NCBI GenBank assembly: GCA_001044335.1
Contig: CP011001.1
Span: forward strand, 62,001-126,000
DNA: 64,000 nt
Reading direction: 5' to 3'
Origin: Methylophilales bacterium MBRSF5
GTDB lineage: Bacteria; Pseudomonadota; Gammaproteobacteria; Burkholderiales; Methylophilaceae
Position numbers and translations under genes: made by a program. The notes beneath the pieces are model-generated. The model saw only the letters and a program-made list of their open reading frames with translations. It did no database searches and was not told the DNA's origin. Below are positions 38,095-46,537 of this stretch, piece after piece. Position 1 is the first letter of the stretch, and each line of letters starts with the position of its first letter.

Positions 38095-38709
38095 ATGATT
38101 GCAATTGTTGATTATGGGATGGGTAATCTTAGATCTGTTTTTAATGCATTTAAAAAAGTATCGCCTAATCAAAAGATTTTAGTCACTTCTGATCCAAAAT
38201 TAATACAAGCTGCGGATAAGGTGGTATTCCCTGGACAAGGAGCGATGCCTGATTGTGTGAGGGAGCTATCAGAGAGAAATTTAACTGAATCTGTCATTGA
38301 TGCGGCAAGAAATAAGCCATTTTTGGGAATATGCATCGGTTTGCAAATGTTAAATAATTTCTCTGAGGAGGGAAATATTAAGGGGTTGGGGATTATTGAT
38401 GGGAGAGTCCTAAAATTTAAACCTAAAAATCATTTCAACAAGGTACCTCACATGGGTTGGAATGAAGTCCATCGCCCTAAAAATCATTTCATGTGGAATG
38501 GCATTCCTAATAACGAGAGATTTTATTTTGTCCACAGCTATTACGTTCAGCCTCAAAGCAGAAGCCTTGTGGCTGGTGAATGTGTTTATGAGAAGCCCTT
38601 TTGTTGCGCTGTCAGTAAAGATAATATTTTTGCAGTTCAATTTCATCCAGAAAAAAGTTCACAGGCTGGGCTACAATTATTACAAAATTTTACAAGATGG
38701 AAAGTTTAA
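38095..38709 (+). CDS. hisH: HisH, IGP synthase glutaminase subunit
   Basis: Class I glutamine amidotransferase that feeds ammonia to HisF. The triad is seen as Cys in FLGICIGLQML and His-Pro-Glu in AVQFHPEKS. IVDYGMGNLRSV is the family N-terminus. It is 204 residues, 8 bp after hisB and 3 bp before hisA. Confidence 0.96.
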   Translation: MIAIVDYGMGNLRSVFNAFKKVSPNQKILVTSDPKLIQAADKVVFPGQGAMPDCVRELSERNLTESVIDAARNKPFLGICIGLQMLNNFSEEGNIKGLGIIDGRVLKFKPKNHFNKVPHMGWNEVHRPKNHFMWNGIPNNERFYFVHSYYVQPQSRSLVAGECVYEKPFCCAVSKDNIFAVQFHPEKSSQAGLQLLQNFTRWKV

Positions 38710-38712
38710 ATT

Positions 38713-39450
38713 ATGCAAGTAATTCCTGCGATTGATCTAAAAGAAGGAAAGTGTGTTCGCCTTAAACAGGGCCTAATGGACCAGGCAACCATATTTTCAG
38801 AACATCCAGCAGAAATGGCTGCCCACTGGAAATCAAAGGGCGCTAAAAGATTACATCTAGTTGACTTAGATGGAGCTTTTGCGGGCCAACAAAAAAATCT
38901 ACCAGTAATTCGTGAGGTGATACAAGAAATGGGAGGTGTCCCCATTCAACTTGGCGGCGGCATTAGAAATTTAGATACCGTTGAGAGTTTAATTAATGCA
39001 GGAATTGATTCAGTCATTATCGGTACAGCAGCAATAACTAACCCAGGTTTTTTGCATGAGGCATGCTTTGCGTTTCCAGGTCAAATTATTGTTGGATTGG
39101 ATGCAAAAAATGGTGAGGTGGCAATTAACGGATGGGCAAAAATGACAGGCCATACGGTATTTGAGATGGCTGAAAAATTTGAGGATTATGGAGTGGCCTC
39201 TATCATTTATACAGATATTGGACGGGATGGCATGTTAGAAGGAATCAATATTGACGCAACAGTTGAGTTAGCTGAGCGAGGAAATGTTCCAATTATCGCT
39301 AGCGGAGGATTATCAAACATCAAAGATATCGAAGATTTATGTGCAGTAGCCAATGTTGGAATAAAAGGGGTGATTGCCGGAAGGTCGATATACGAAGGGA
39401 CCCTTGATTTTAGTGAGGCTAATAAACTAGCCGAGCAGCTGACGGGATAA
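38713..39450 (+). CDS. hisA: HisA, ProFAR isomerase
   Basis: TIM-barrel isomerase converting ProFAR to PRFAR. It has [15 protein letters not shown] with the catalytic Asp at the first strand, [16 protein letters not shown], and [13 protein letters not shown] with the second catalytic Asp. The 245-residue length is standard. It is followed by hisF after 4 bp. Confidence 0.97.
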   Translation: MQVIPAIDLKEGKCVRLKQGLMDQATIFSEHPAEMAAHWKSKGAKRLHLVDLDGAFAGQQKNLPVIREVIQEMGGVPIQLGGGIRNLDTVESLINAGIDSVIIGTAAITNPGFLHEACFAFPGQIIVGLDAKNGEVAINGWAKMTGHTVFEMAEKFEDYGVASIIYTDIGRDGMLEGINIDATVELAERGNVPIIASGGLSNIKDIEDLCAVANVGIKGVIAGRSIYEGTLDFSEANKLAEQLTG

Positions 39451-39454
39451 AATA

Positions 39455-40207
39455 TTGCTAGCGAAAAGAATTATTCCTTGTCTTGATGTTACAAATGGCC
39501 GAGTTGTAAAAGGCGTTAATTTTGTCGACTTGATTGATGCAGGTGATCCGGTAGAAATCGCAAAAAAATACAACGACCAAGGCGCTGATGAATTAACATT
39601 TCTTGATATCACTGCAAGCTCAGATAATAGAGATTTGATTTTGGGTATTATTGAGCGTGTTGCCGAGCAGGTATTTATTCCTCTAACTGTTGGCGGAGGG
39701 GTCAGGGCTGTAAATGATGTAAGGAGACTTTTAAATGCGGGAGCAGATAAGGTCAGTATTAATACAGCAGCCATTAACAACCCATCACTTGTATCCAATG
39801 CAGCGGATAGGTTTGGTTCTCAATGTATTGTTGTTGCCATCGATGCAAAAAAAACTGGAAACGACTGGGAGATCTTTACTCACGGAGGACGAAACCCAAC
39901 AGGATTAAATGCTATTTCATGGGCAAAAGAGATGGTGAGACGAGGTGCAGGGGAGTTATTAATCACCAGTATGGATAAAGATGGAACAAAATCTGGTTTT
40001 GACAATGAATTGAATGCTGTCATTTCATCAGAAGTGGATGTCCCAATTATTGCCTCTGGTGGTGTAGGTAATTTAGATCATCTCGTTGATGGCATAATAG
40101 AAGGTAAAGCAGATGCAGTTTTAGCAGCCAGCATATTTCATTTTGGTGAATACACGATAACGGAAGCTAAAAATCATATGCGCCACAAAAAGATTGAGGT
40201 TAGATGA
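39455..40207 (+). CDS. hisF: HisF, IGP synthase cyclase subunit
   Basis: TIM-barrel cyclase that with HisH makes IGP and AICAR, linking histidine and purine synthesis. [19 protein letters not shown] at the start, [13 protein letters not shown], and [14 protein letters not shown] are diagnostic. It uses a TTG start at 39455, needed for the conserved N-terminus. The length is 250 residues, and it overlaps hisI by 4 bp. Confidence 0.96.
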   Translation: MLAKRIIPCLDVTNGRVVKGVNFVDLIDAGDPVEIAKKYNDQGADELTFLDITASSDNRDLILGIIERVAEQVFIPLTVGGGVRAVNDVRRLLNAGADKVSINTAAINNPSLVSNAADRFGSQCIVVAIDAKKTGNDWEIFTHGGRNPTGLNAISWAKEMVRRGAGELLITSMDKDGTKSGFDNELNAVISSEVDVPIIASGGVGNLDHLVDGIIEGKADAVLAASIFHFGEYTITEAKNHMRHKKIEVR

Positions 40208-40596
40208 TGAATGTTTTTGATCAAATAAAATGGAATGATCAAGGTTTGATCCCCGCTATACTTCAGGATAATAATTCGATGAAGGTTGTCATGATGGCTT
40301 GGATGAATGAAGAAGCTTTGTCTAAGACTATTGAAACTAAACAGTGTTATTTTTATTCCCGATCAAGGAATAAGATTTGGCTCAAAGGGGAAGAGTCAGG
40401 TAATTTTCATAACGTGGTGAGTATTCTTGTAGACTGTGACATTGATTCATTACTCGTTAAGGTTAATGTCAAGAGTGGCATATCATGTCATACGGGAAGG
40501 AATTCATGTTTTTATAATGAAATTAGTGATAATGGAGATACAATAAATATTATTGAAGAGGTATTGAAAGACCCAAAATTAATTTACAAGAAATAA
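40204..40596 (+). CDS. hisI: HisI, phosphoribosyl-AMP cyclohydrolase
   Basis: Zinc hydrolase opening the adenine ring of PR-AMP. It has the [16 protein letters not shown] helix, [21 protein letters not shown], and the metal cysteines in DCDIDSLL and [11 protein letters not shown]. Separate from hisE, not fused, as usual in betaproteobacteria. Two adjacent ATGs (40204, 40207) could start it. Length 130 residues. Confidence 0.95.
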   Translation: MMNVFDQIKWNDQGLIPAILQDNNSMKVVMMAWMNEEALSKTIETKQCYFYSRSRNKIWLKGEESGNFHNVVSILVDCDIDSLLVKVNVKSGISCHTGRNSCFYNEISDNGDTINIIEEVLKDPKLIYKK

Positions 40597-40600
40597 AGTC

Positions 40601-40915
40601 ATGAGCGAGTTAGAACAATTACAACAATTAATAGAAAGTAAAAAAGATAGCGACCCGTCATTATCTTATACAGCGAAATTATTTTCTCAAGGAATTGAAG
40701 AAATTCAAAAAAAATTTGGCGAGGAATCAATTGAGCTAATTATTGCTTCTAATCAAGATAATAAAAAAAATGTGATTAATGAATCGGCCGATGTTCTCTA
40801 TCACCTTCTTGTGTTGTTATCAGAAAAATCAGTTACCCTAAAAGAGGTAATCAGTGAACTTGGGAGAAGATCTGGCATGTCTGGACTAGAGGAAAAAGCT
40901 GGCAGGAATAAGTGA
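40601..40915 (+). CDS. hisE: HisE, phosphoribosyl-ATP pyrophosphatase
   Basis: All-alpha nucleotide pyrophosphohydrolase, 104 residues, second step of the pathway. Motifs are DPSLSYTAKLFSQGIEEIQKKFGEE and the acidic pair in NESADVLYHLLVLL. The stop overlaps the hinT ATG by one base. Confidence 0.94.
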   Translation: MSELEQLQQLIESKKDSDPSLSYTAKLFSQGIEEIQKKFGEESIELIIASNQDNKKNVINESADVLYHLLVLLSEKSVTLKEVISELGRRSGMSGLEEKAGRNK

Positions 40916-41256
40916 TGACTTCATGTATTTTTTGCAAAATCGTCAATAAAGAACTCCCTGCAACCATTGTCTATGAAGATGATGAATTCTTGGCATTTAA
41001 TGACATTAACCCCATCGATAAAGTCCATATCCTAATTATTCCCAAACAACATATTGAAAATCTAATCTCTGCTGAAAAAGACGGAGTGGATTCAGAAATT
41101 TTTGGAAGAATGCTGATGCTTGGAACCAAGCTTGCAAAAGAAAGTGGTTTGGAAGGTTTTAGAACGATGATTAATTCAGGCGCCAGCGGTGGTCAGGAAG
41201 TGTTTCACATCCATTTCCATGTTTATGGTGGTAGCAGTCAACTCAAAAAAATATAA
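40915..41256 (+). CDS. hinT: HIT-family purine nucleoside phosphoramidase (HinT-like)
   Basis: Histidine-triad hydrolase of 113 residues. An N-terminal CIFCKIVNKE and DINPIDKVHILIIPKQH are followed by the triad FHIHFHVYGG (His-x-His-x-His). The bacterial family hydrolyses adenosine phosphoramidates. Adjacent to hisE, a position it often holds in betaproteobacteria. I use ATG 40915; an in-frame GTG lies just before it. Confidence 0.92.
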   Translation: MTSCIFCKIVNKELPATIVYEDDEFLAFNDINPIDKVHILIIPKQHIENLISAEKDGVDSEIFGRMLMLGTKLAKESGLEGFRTMINSGASGGQEVFHIHFHVYGGSSQLKKI

Positions 41257-41267
41257 GGAGATTGAGT

Positions 41268-41420
41268 ATGCCCGGTTTTAAAGAATTATTAATTATTTTG
41301 GTGGTTGTATTGATTATATTTGGCGCCGGAAGATTAAAAAATATTGGAAAGGATCTTGGGGCTGCCATAAAAAATTTCAAAGAGGGTATGTCTGACAAGT
41401 CGGATAAAAAAGATAAATAA
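41268..41420 (+). CDS. tatA: TatA, twin-arginine translocase pore subunit (very short)
   Basis: A 50-residue protein read from ATG 41268, which has AAGGAG upstream. The N-terminal helix (ELLIILVVVLIIFGAGRL), the FGAGRLKNIGKDLG hinge and an amphipathic helix (AAIKNFKEGM) ending in a charged tail are the TatA pattern. It is much shorter than E. coli TatA (89 residues), with almost no C-terminal extension. Its stop overlaps the tatB ATG (TAATG). Confidence 0.9.
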   Translation: MPGFKELLIILVVVLIIFGAGRLKNIGKDLGAAIKNFKEGMSDKSDKKDK

Positions 41421-41638
41421 TGTTTGATATATCTTTTTCTGAATTTATTCTTGTTGTCGTTGTTTTTGTATTGTTCGTAAATCCAAAAAATATTCCAAAA
41501 ATTTCTCATTACCTCGGAACAATATTTAAAAAAATTAACCATCTATTTTTTAATGTCAAAGAAGAAATTTTTCGTGAGGAGACATTTAAGAAGTTAAAAA
41601 AAATTGAAAAAGAAATCTTTTCAAAGAATGAAAAATAA
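41420..41638 (+). CDS. tatB: TatB, twin-arginine translocase subunit (short)
   Basis: 72 residues beginning MFDISFSEFILVVVVFVLFVNPKNIPK, with the Glu and Pro positions characteristic of TatB near residue 8 and after the helix. A charged amphipathic helix follows. E. coli TatB is 171 residues; the long C-terminal tail is absent here. It lies between tatA and tatC with overlaps of 1 and 11 bp. Confidence 0.88.
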   Translation: MFDISFSEFILVVVVFVLFVNPKNIPKISHYLGTIFKKINHLFFNVKEEIFREETFKKLKKIEKEIFSKNEK

Positions 41639-42341
41639 ATTTAGTTTTCTTGATCATTTTTTTATTTTTAAAAAACTCCTGTTAAGATTAATTATTGTTT
41701 TTTCGGTATTATTTTCACTCTTTTTTTACAACCACCAAGTTTTATATGATTTTTTTTCTGATCCTCTACTGAGAGGTATTAACCTTTTTGGCGGTGAGAT
41801 AATTGCCACTCAATTGTTATCTACTTTTATTGTTCCCATGAAACTTTCTTTTTTATCAGCGTTTTATTTAACCTTCCCATATTTGATTACTGAGTTGTGG
41901 TTTTTTATAAAACCGGGATTATATGAAGGAGAAAAAAGTTTTGCAAAAAAAATATTTTTAATTAGCGCTGTTTTAATTTTTGCGGCTTTTGTATTTTGTT
42001 TTTATGTAGTATTTCCCGAAATTATTAATTTTTTTATGAGCTTTGCCCCTGATGGTTTAAATTTAAAAATTGATATTAATTTTTATCTAGAACTCCTGGT
42101 AAATTTAATCTTTGCATTTACTATAGCTTTTCAAATACCTGTCATTGTAATTTTTTTGGTTAAACTGAAAGTTCTTGACATTTCTAAAATAAAGAAAGCG
42201 CGACCATATTTATATGTTTTTTCATTTATCCTTGCGGCGATTCTTACGCCACCAGATGTGTTATCACAAATATTTTTAGCACTCCCAATGATTTTATTAT
42301 TTGAATTAGGCTTGATCTTATCTAAAGTCATATCAAAATAA
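41628..42341 (+). CDS. tatC: TatC, twin-arginine translocase receptor subunit
   Basis: Six-helix receptor for twin-arginine signal peptides, about 237 residues. The family segments are LSFLSAFYLTFPYLITELWFFIKPGLYEGEKSFA and FQIPVIVIFLVK, with AILTPPDVLSQIFLALPMILLFE near the C-terminus. The N-terminal segment, normally HLxELRxRL, is here SFLDHFFIFKKLLLRL. The start ATG 41628 overlaps the tatB end. Confidence 0.93.
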   Translation: MKNKFSFLDHFFIFKKLLLRLIIVFSVLFSLFFYNHQVLYDFFSDPLLRGINLFGGEIIATQLLSTFIVPMKLSFLSAFYLTFPYLITELWFFIKPGLYEGEKSFAKKIFLISAVLIFAAFVFCFYVVFPEIINFFMSFAPDGLNLKIDINFYLELLVNLIFAFTIAFQIPVIVIFLVKLKVLDISKIKKARPYLYVFSFILAAILTPPDVLSQIFLALPMILLFELGLILSKVISK

Positions 42342-42359
42342 ACCATTTTCATATACTGG

Positions 42360-42389
42360 TTGAATTTAGTGAGTCAAATTTTGTATAAT
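42360..42389 (+). promoter_or_regulatory. Sigma-70-like promoter for petABC
   Basis: TTGAAT (42360-42365) and a perfect TATAAT (42384-42389) with an 18-bp spacer. A TG two bases before the -10 (TTG-TATAAT) adds to its strength. It lies 41 bp before the Rieske ATG, in the largest gap of the tat-pet region. Confidence 0.6.
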
Positions 42390-42430
42390 AGGTCCTCAAT
42401 TCTGAATTTACATTTCTCAAAAGGAAATTA

Positions 42431-43033
42431 ATGTCGAAAAAAGATAAAGGTTTTGACAAAGACCGAAGAAAATTTTTGTTAACCGCTACTGCTCTTACAG
42501 GTGGTCTGGGAGTTGCAGCAGCTGGAATCCCATTTGTTTCAAGTATGACTCCAAGTGAAAAGGCTAAGGCTGCGGGAGCATCTGTAGAGGTGGACACCTC
42601 AAAAATTAAAAAGGGCGAGCTAATTACTACGGAGTGGAGGGGTCAACCTGTTTGGGTGTTAAATAGAACAGATGAGATGATCCAATCACTTCCAAAGTTA
42701 GATAAAAACTTGGCAGATCCAGATCTCAAAGTGACCTCCCAACAACCTAAGTATTGTCAAAATGCTACACGTTCGATTAAGTCCGATATGTTAGTTGTAG
42801 TTGGCATATGCACTCACCTTGGTTGTTCACCATCGGCCAAAATAGAGCCAAAAGGTGATATGGGTGATGATTGGACTGGCGGCTTTTTCTGTCCTTGCCA
42901 TGGATCAAAATTTGATCTCGCGGGAAGAGTTTATAAGGGCTCTCCTGCACCGACAAACCTTGTAGTCCCTCCACATAAATATATTGATGAAAATACTATA
43001 TTGATTGGTGAAGATTCAAAGGAAGAAGCATAA
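42431..43033 (+). CDS. petA: PetA, ubiquinol-cytochrome c reductase Rieske iron-sulfur subunit
   Basis: Bears the [2Fe-2S] cluster that takes electrons from ubiquinol in the bc1 complex. The twin-arginine signal DRRKFLLTATALTGG (Arg 12-13) shows Tat-dependent export; tatABC is directly upstream. Cluster ligands are in CTHLGCSP and CPCHGSKFD, each supplying a Cys and a His. The length is 200 residues. Its stop overlaps the petB ATG by one base. Confidence 0.96.
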   Translation: MSKKDKGFDKDRRKFLLTATALTGGLGVAAAGIPFVSSMTPSEKAKAAGASVEVDTSKIKKGELITTEWRGQPVWVLNRTDEMIQSLPKLDKNLADPDLKVTSQQPKYCQNATRSIKSDMLVVVGICTHLGCSPSAKIEPKGDMGDDWTGGFFCPCHGSKFDLAGRVYKGSPAPTNLVVPPHKYIDENTILIGEDSKEEA

Positions 43034-44316
43034 TGCAAAAAAATAATGGATTTATGAGTTGGGTTGATCAGAGACTTCCTGTTTCATCTTTTATTAAAAA
43101 TCACCTAACGCACTACTACGCGCCAAAAAATTTTAATTTTCTGTATTTCTTTGGAGCGTTGGCTATCGTCTTATTTGTTCTGCAAATTTTGACAGGAATT
43201 TTCCTTACCATGCACTATAAACCAGATGCGCTTCATGCATTTGCCTCGGTGGAATACATCATGAGAGATGTCTCGTTTGGTTGGGTTATTCGGTATATGC
43301 ATTCGACAGGGGCATCATTATTTTTTGTTGTGATTTATATGCATATGTTCAGGGCGCTTATTTATGGATCATATAAGCAGCCCCGAGAATTGTTATGGAT
43401 CTTTGGAGTACTGATCTTCCTATTACTCATGGCAGAGGCTTTCTTTGGGTATCTACTTCCCTGGGGTCAGATGTCTTATTGGGGAGCTCAGGTCATTGTC
43501 AATTTATTTGCTACCGTTCCTTTTATTGGTCCAGATTTAGCAGAATGGGTGAGGGGTGACTATCTCGTTTCAGATGCAACACTCAACAGATTTTTTGCTT
43601 TTCATGTGATTGCACTCCCGCTTGCATTAGCTGGCCTTATTTTCCTTCATTTAGCTGCATTACATTCAGTAGGTTCGAACAATCCTGATGGTATTGAAAT
43701 CAAAGAAAATAAAGATAAGAAGACCGGTATTCCTTTGGACGGCATTCCGTTTCATCCTTACTATACAGTTAAGGATTTAATTGGTCTAACTGTGTTTTTG
43801 ATTGTTTTTGCTTCGATTATATTTTTTATGCCTGAGGTTGGCGGATACTTTTTAGAACATAATAACTTTGTTCCAGCTGACCCGCTTGTGACCCCTGCCC
43901 ATATTGCTCCAGTATGGTATTTCACCCCATTCTATTCAATCTTGCGTGCTGTTCCTCCTATTTTGAATAGCCAATTTCCGGGAGTCGCTGCTATGGGCGC
44001 TGCAGTATTGATCCTGTTCCTTGTTCCATGGTTGGATAAAAGCAAAGTGAAGTCCATCAGATATAAAGGAAGTTTATATAAAAAATGGATTATTGCCTTT
44101 GTCATTAGTTTTTTAGTGCTCGGCTATCTTGGGACTGTTCCATCCAATATCTGGGGACAAATGCCGAATTTCATTCCTCTTCTAGGCGGACTTGATTGGG
44201 CAACATTTGTTGCTAGAATTTTCACTGTCATCTACTTTGCTTTCTTTATTTTAATGCCTTGGTATAGCAAAAAAGATAAGACAAAACCAGTTCCGAAGAG
44301 AGTGACATACAAATGA
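43033..44316 (+). CDS. petB: PetB, cytochrome b subunit of the bc1 complex
   Basis: Transmembrane dihaem protein with the Qo and Qi quinone sites. GWVIRYMHSTGASLFFVVIYMH and FFAFHVIALPLALAGLIFLHLAALH supply the four haem-ligand histidines; GYLLPWGQMSYWGAQV and the PEW-like segment at TPAHIAPVWYFTPFY frame the Qo site. The 427 residues are a full-length fused cytochrome b. It overlaps petC by 4 bp. Confidence 0.97.
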   Translation: MQKNNGFMSWVDQRLPVSSFIKNHLTHYYAPKNFNFLYFFGALAIVLFVLQILTGIFLTMHYKPDALHAFASVEYIMRDVSFGWVIRYMHSTGASLFFVVIYMHMFRALIYGSYKQPRELLWIFGVLIFLLLMAEAFFGYLLPWGQMSYWGAQVIVNLFATVPFIGPDLAEWVRGDYLVSDATLNRFFAFHVIALPLALAGLIFLHLAALHSVGSNNPDGIEIKENKDKKTGIPLDGIPFHPYYTVKDLIGLTVFLIVFASIIFFMPEVGGYFLEHNNFVPADPLVTPAHIAPVWYFTPFYSILRAVPPILNSQFPGVAAMGAAVLILFLVPWLDKSKVKSIRYKGSLYKKWIIAFVISFLVLGYLGTVPSNIWGQMPNFIPLLGGLDWATFVARIFTVIYFAFFILMPWYSKKDKTKPVPKRVTYK

Positions 44317-45017
44317 AAAAATTTATCGCAATTTTAATTGCCTTTATGATGGGTCTACATAATAGTATTTCTTTTTCAGCAGATGGTTCCTATCATTTAG
44401 ATAATGCAAAAATAAATTTAGACGATGAACAGTCTCTGCAACGAGGGGCGAGGAATTTCATCAATTATTGTTTAAATTGTCACAGCGCTAATTACATGAG
44501 ATACAACAGGCTAGCTGACATTGGTCTGAGCGATGATGTGATTAAAGAGAATTTGCTTTTCACTGCAGAGAAAACAGGTGAGTTAATGGATATCAATATG
44601 GACAGCACAGAAGCTAAAAAATGGTTTGGTGCTAACCCCCCCAATTTAACTGTTACGGCAAGATCTAGAGGTAAAGATTGGATCTATAGCTATTTAAGAA
44701 CATTTTATGTAGATGAATCCAGAGAGCTTGGATGGAATAACTTAGTCTATCCAAATGCAGCAATGCCGCATGTCTTATGGGAGTTACAAGGCATTCAGAA
44801 TTTGGAAGACAACAAATTAAAATTAACCAAGTCCGGGTTATTGTCTGCTGAGGAGTATGATCAATTCGTATTGGATACAACGAACTATATGGTTTTTATG
44901 GCAGAGCCAGCTAAATTGGTGCGACATAAAATAGGTTACTACGTCATCGGTTTTCTTTTAATCTTATTGATCTTAGTAATTAATTTAAAAAAAGAATTTT
45001 GGAAAGATATTAAATAA
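44313..45017 (+). CDS. petC: PetC, cytochrome c1 subunit of the bc1 complex
   Basis: Membrane-anchored c-type cytochrome passing electrons to soluble cytochrome c. A signal peptide is followed by the haem site C53-LN-C56-H57 in NYCLNCHSANYMRYNRL. The axial Met is in AAMPHVLW. A C-terminal anchor helix (YVIGFLLILLILVINL) ends in lysines. The length is 234 residues. sspA begins 2 bp later. Confidence 0.96.
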   Translation: MKKFIAILIAFMMGLHNSISFSADGSYHLDNAKINLDDEQSLQRGARNFINYCLNCHSANYMRYNRLADIGLSDDVIKENLLFTAEKTGELMDINMDSTEAKKWFGANPPNLTVTARSRGKDWIYSYLRTFYVDESRELGWNNLVYPNAAMPHVLWELQGIQNLEDNKLKLTKSGLLSAEEYDQFVLDTTNYMVFMAEPAKLVRHKIGYYVIGFLLILLILVINLKKEFWKDIK

Positions 45018-45019
45018 TT

Positions 45020-45616
45020 ATGATGAAGCTTTATTCGCATTCCACTAATCCTCTGAGTCATAGATGTAGGATTGTTTTATTTGAAAAAGGTATGGACTTC
45101 GAGGTGATCGATGTTGACATGGATAATAAACCAGATGAGTTGACTACATTGAGTCCATACGTTGATTCTCCAGTATTAATAGAACGTAACCTAGTTCTTA
45201 CTGATCCAAATATCATTAATGAGTATATTGATGAGAGATTTCCGCATCCACAGTTGATGCCGCCTGATCCGATCATGCGAGCTCGTGCAAGGCTTTTTTT
45301 GAAGGATTTTGAAAATCAGCTTTTTATTCACATGACAGATTTAGAAGGAGCTGATGCTGCAAAAAAAAATAAAGCAATTAAAAATATTACTGAAGGATTG
45401 CTGCAGTTAGTCCCAATTTTAAATAAGCAGCCGTATCTTTTATATGATGAATATTCAATGCTTGACGTGGCAATGGCTCCATTACTTTGGAGGTTAGATC
45501 ACTACGGTATAAAACTTCCATCAAGTGCAAAACCATTAATGAAATATGCTGATTCATTATTTAATCGCCCATTATTTGATGAGGCGATGACACCTGCTGA
45601 AAAAGCAATGAGATAA
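45020..45616 (+). CDS. sspA: SspA, stringent starvation protein A (GST-fold)
   Basis: A GST-like protein that associates with RNA polymerase in E. coli and helps stress adaptation. The N-terminal thioredoxin-fold part (KLYSHSTNPLSHRCRIVLFEKGMDFEVIDVD) and the helical part ending SLFNRPLFDEAMTPAEKAMR fit SspA. The length is 198 residues. It sits between petC and sspB, the usual betaproteobacterial order. Two tandem ATGs (45020, 45023) are possible starts. Confidence 0.94.
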   Translation: MMKLYSHSTNPLSHRCRIVLFEKGMDFEVIDVDMDNKPDELTTLSPYVDSPVLIERNLVLTDPNIINEYIDERFPHPQLMPPDPIMRARARLFLKDFENQLFIHMTDLEGADAAKKNKAIKNITEGLLQLVPILNKQPYLLYDEYSMLDVAMAPLLWRLDHYGIKLPSSAKPLMKYADSLFNRPLFDEAMTPAEKAMR

Positions 45617-45639
45617 GTTATTTCATAATCCAATTTAAC

Positions 45640-46005
45640 ATGGATAAAAAAAAACCTTATCTCATCAAGGCTATATATGATTGTTGTTTAAATGAAAATA
45701 CAACACCTTTCTTGTCAGTCAGATTGATGGGTAAGTCTGTTGTTCCAGTTCAATTTATAAATGAAGCTGAATTGACGTTAAATATTTCAGCTTCAGCAAC
45801 CAAAGACCTCTCTTTTAATAAAAACGATATTTCTTTTAAAGCAAGATTTAATGGAGTGGAGGAGCATATGTCTATAGCTTACATTGAAATAACTGCAATA
45901 TTTTCAAAGGAAGATGGGGACGGGCTTCTCTTTGAAATTCCCTCAAATAATGAAGTCTCAAAAGAAAACTCAAATAAAAACCCGCATTTAAAAGTAATCA
46001 AGTAA
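45640..46005 (+). CDS. sspB: SspB, ClpXP specificity-enhancing factor
   Basis: Adaptor that delivers ssrA-tagged polypeptides from stalled ribosomes to ClpXP. The N-terminal dimer/substrate domain shows KPYLIKAIYDCCLNENTTPFL, then the RFNGVEEHMSIAY core. The C-terminal tail ending in HLKVIK is the XB motif that contacts ClpX. The length is 121 residues. It is 23 bp after sspA. Confidence 0.94.
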   Translation: MDKKKPYLIKAIYDCCLNENTTPFLSVRLMGKSVVPVQFINEAELTLNISASATKDLSFNKNDISFKARFNGVEEHMSIAYIEITAIFSKEDGDGLLFEIPSNNEVSKENSNKNPHLKVIK

Positions 46006-46057
46006 ATTTTTGTTCAATTTTTATAAAAAAGTTGTTATAGTAACGTTCTTTTCAATC

Positions 46058-46133
46058 GCCGGATTAGCTCAGTTGGTAGAGCAGCGCACTTGTAATGCGA
46101 AGGTCGTCAGTTCGAATCCGACATCCGGCACCA
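46058..46133 (+). tRNA. thrU: tRNA-Thr (anticodon TGT)
   Basis: A 76-nt cloverleaf with encoded CCA. Acceptor GCCGGAT pairs with ATCCGGC, the D arm is GCTC...GAGC, the anticodon loop is CTTGTAA (TGT), and the T loop is TTCGAAT. It is first of four tRNA genes before tufB, the same order as E. coli thrU-tyrU-glyT-thrT-tufB. A TATAGT box lies about 17 bp upstream, without a well-spaced -35. Confidence 0.96.
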
Positions 46134-46183
46134 CTTTTACAAAAAAATTATTTAAAAAAATCATCATAAACCCTTATTTTTGT

Positions 46184-46212
46184 TTGACATTTCAATAATT
46201 TAAATGGATAAT
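46184..46212 (+). promoter_or_regulatory. Near-consensus promoter before tRNA-Tyr
   Basis: TTGACA at 46184-46189 and GATAAT at 46207-46212 with exactly 17 bp between them. The following TTCGGG is GC-containing, as in stringently controlled stable-RNA promoters. The first base of tRNA-Tyr is 15 bp after the -10, so a short 5' leader is expected. It should drive tRNA-Tyr, -Gly, -Thr and tufB independently of the tRNA-Thr(TGT) transcript. Confidence 0.75.
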
Positions 46213-46226
46213 TTCGGGTTCGGTTG

Positions 46227-46311
46227 GGAGGGGTGGCCGAGTGGTTAAAGGCGACGGACTGTAAATCCGTTCTCTCTGAGTACGTAGGTTCGAATCCTAC
46301 CCCCTCCACCA
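46227..46311 (+). tRNA. tyrU: tRNA-Tyr (anticodon GTA)
   Basis: An 85-nt class II tRNA with encoded CCA. Acceptor GGAGGGG pairs with CCCCTCC; the anticodon loop is CTGTAAA (GTA). The long variable arm (about 13 nt, around TCTCTGAGTACG) is typical of bacterial tRNA-Tyr. Confidence 0.96.
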
Positions 46312-46356
46312 TTTAATTCTGTAAGACAGATTTTACATGGGTATTCGGAGGATAAA

Positions 46357-46430
46357 GCGGGCGTAGTTTAATGGTAAAACCTCAGTTTTCCAAACTGATC
46401 TCGTGGGTTCGATTCCCATCGCCCGCTCCA
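46357..46430 (+). tRNA. glyT: tRNA-Gly (anticodon TCC)
   Basis: A 74-nt tRNA with encoded CCA. Acceptor GCGGGCG pairs with CGCCCGC, the anticodon loop is TTTCCAA (TCC), and the T loop is TTCGATT. Third in the tRNA-tufB cluster. Confidence 0.96.
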
Positions 46431-46444
46431 GAATTAAAGGAATC

Positions 46445-46519
<75 letters not shown>

Positions 46520-46537
46520 GAGTAGTTTGTTTATTTT

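Noticed and set aside
46058-46133. Mismatches G27-A43 and A52-C62 in tRNA-Thr(TGT)
   Set aside because: Looked like a defective tRNA, but the A52-C62 pair also occurs in E. coli thrU as I recall it, and all other pairs are sound, so the gene is probably functional.
46010-46198. Open frame of 62 codons covering tRNA-Thr(TGT)
   Set aside because: It runs straight through a complete tRNA and has no coding character; chance frame.
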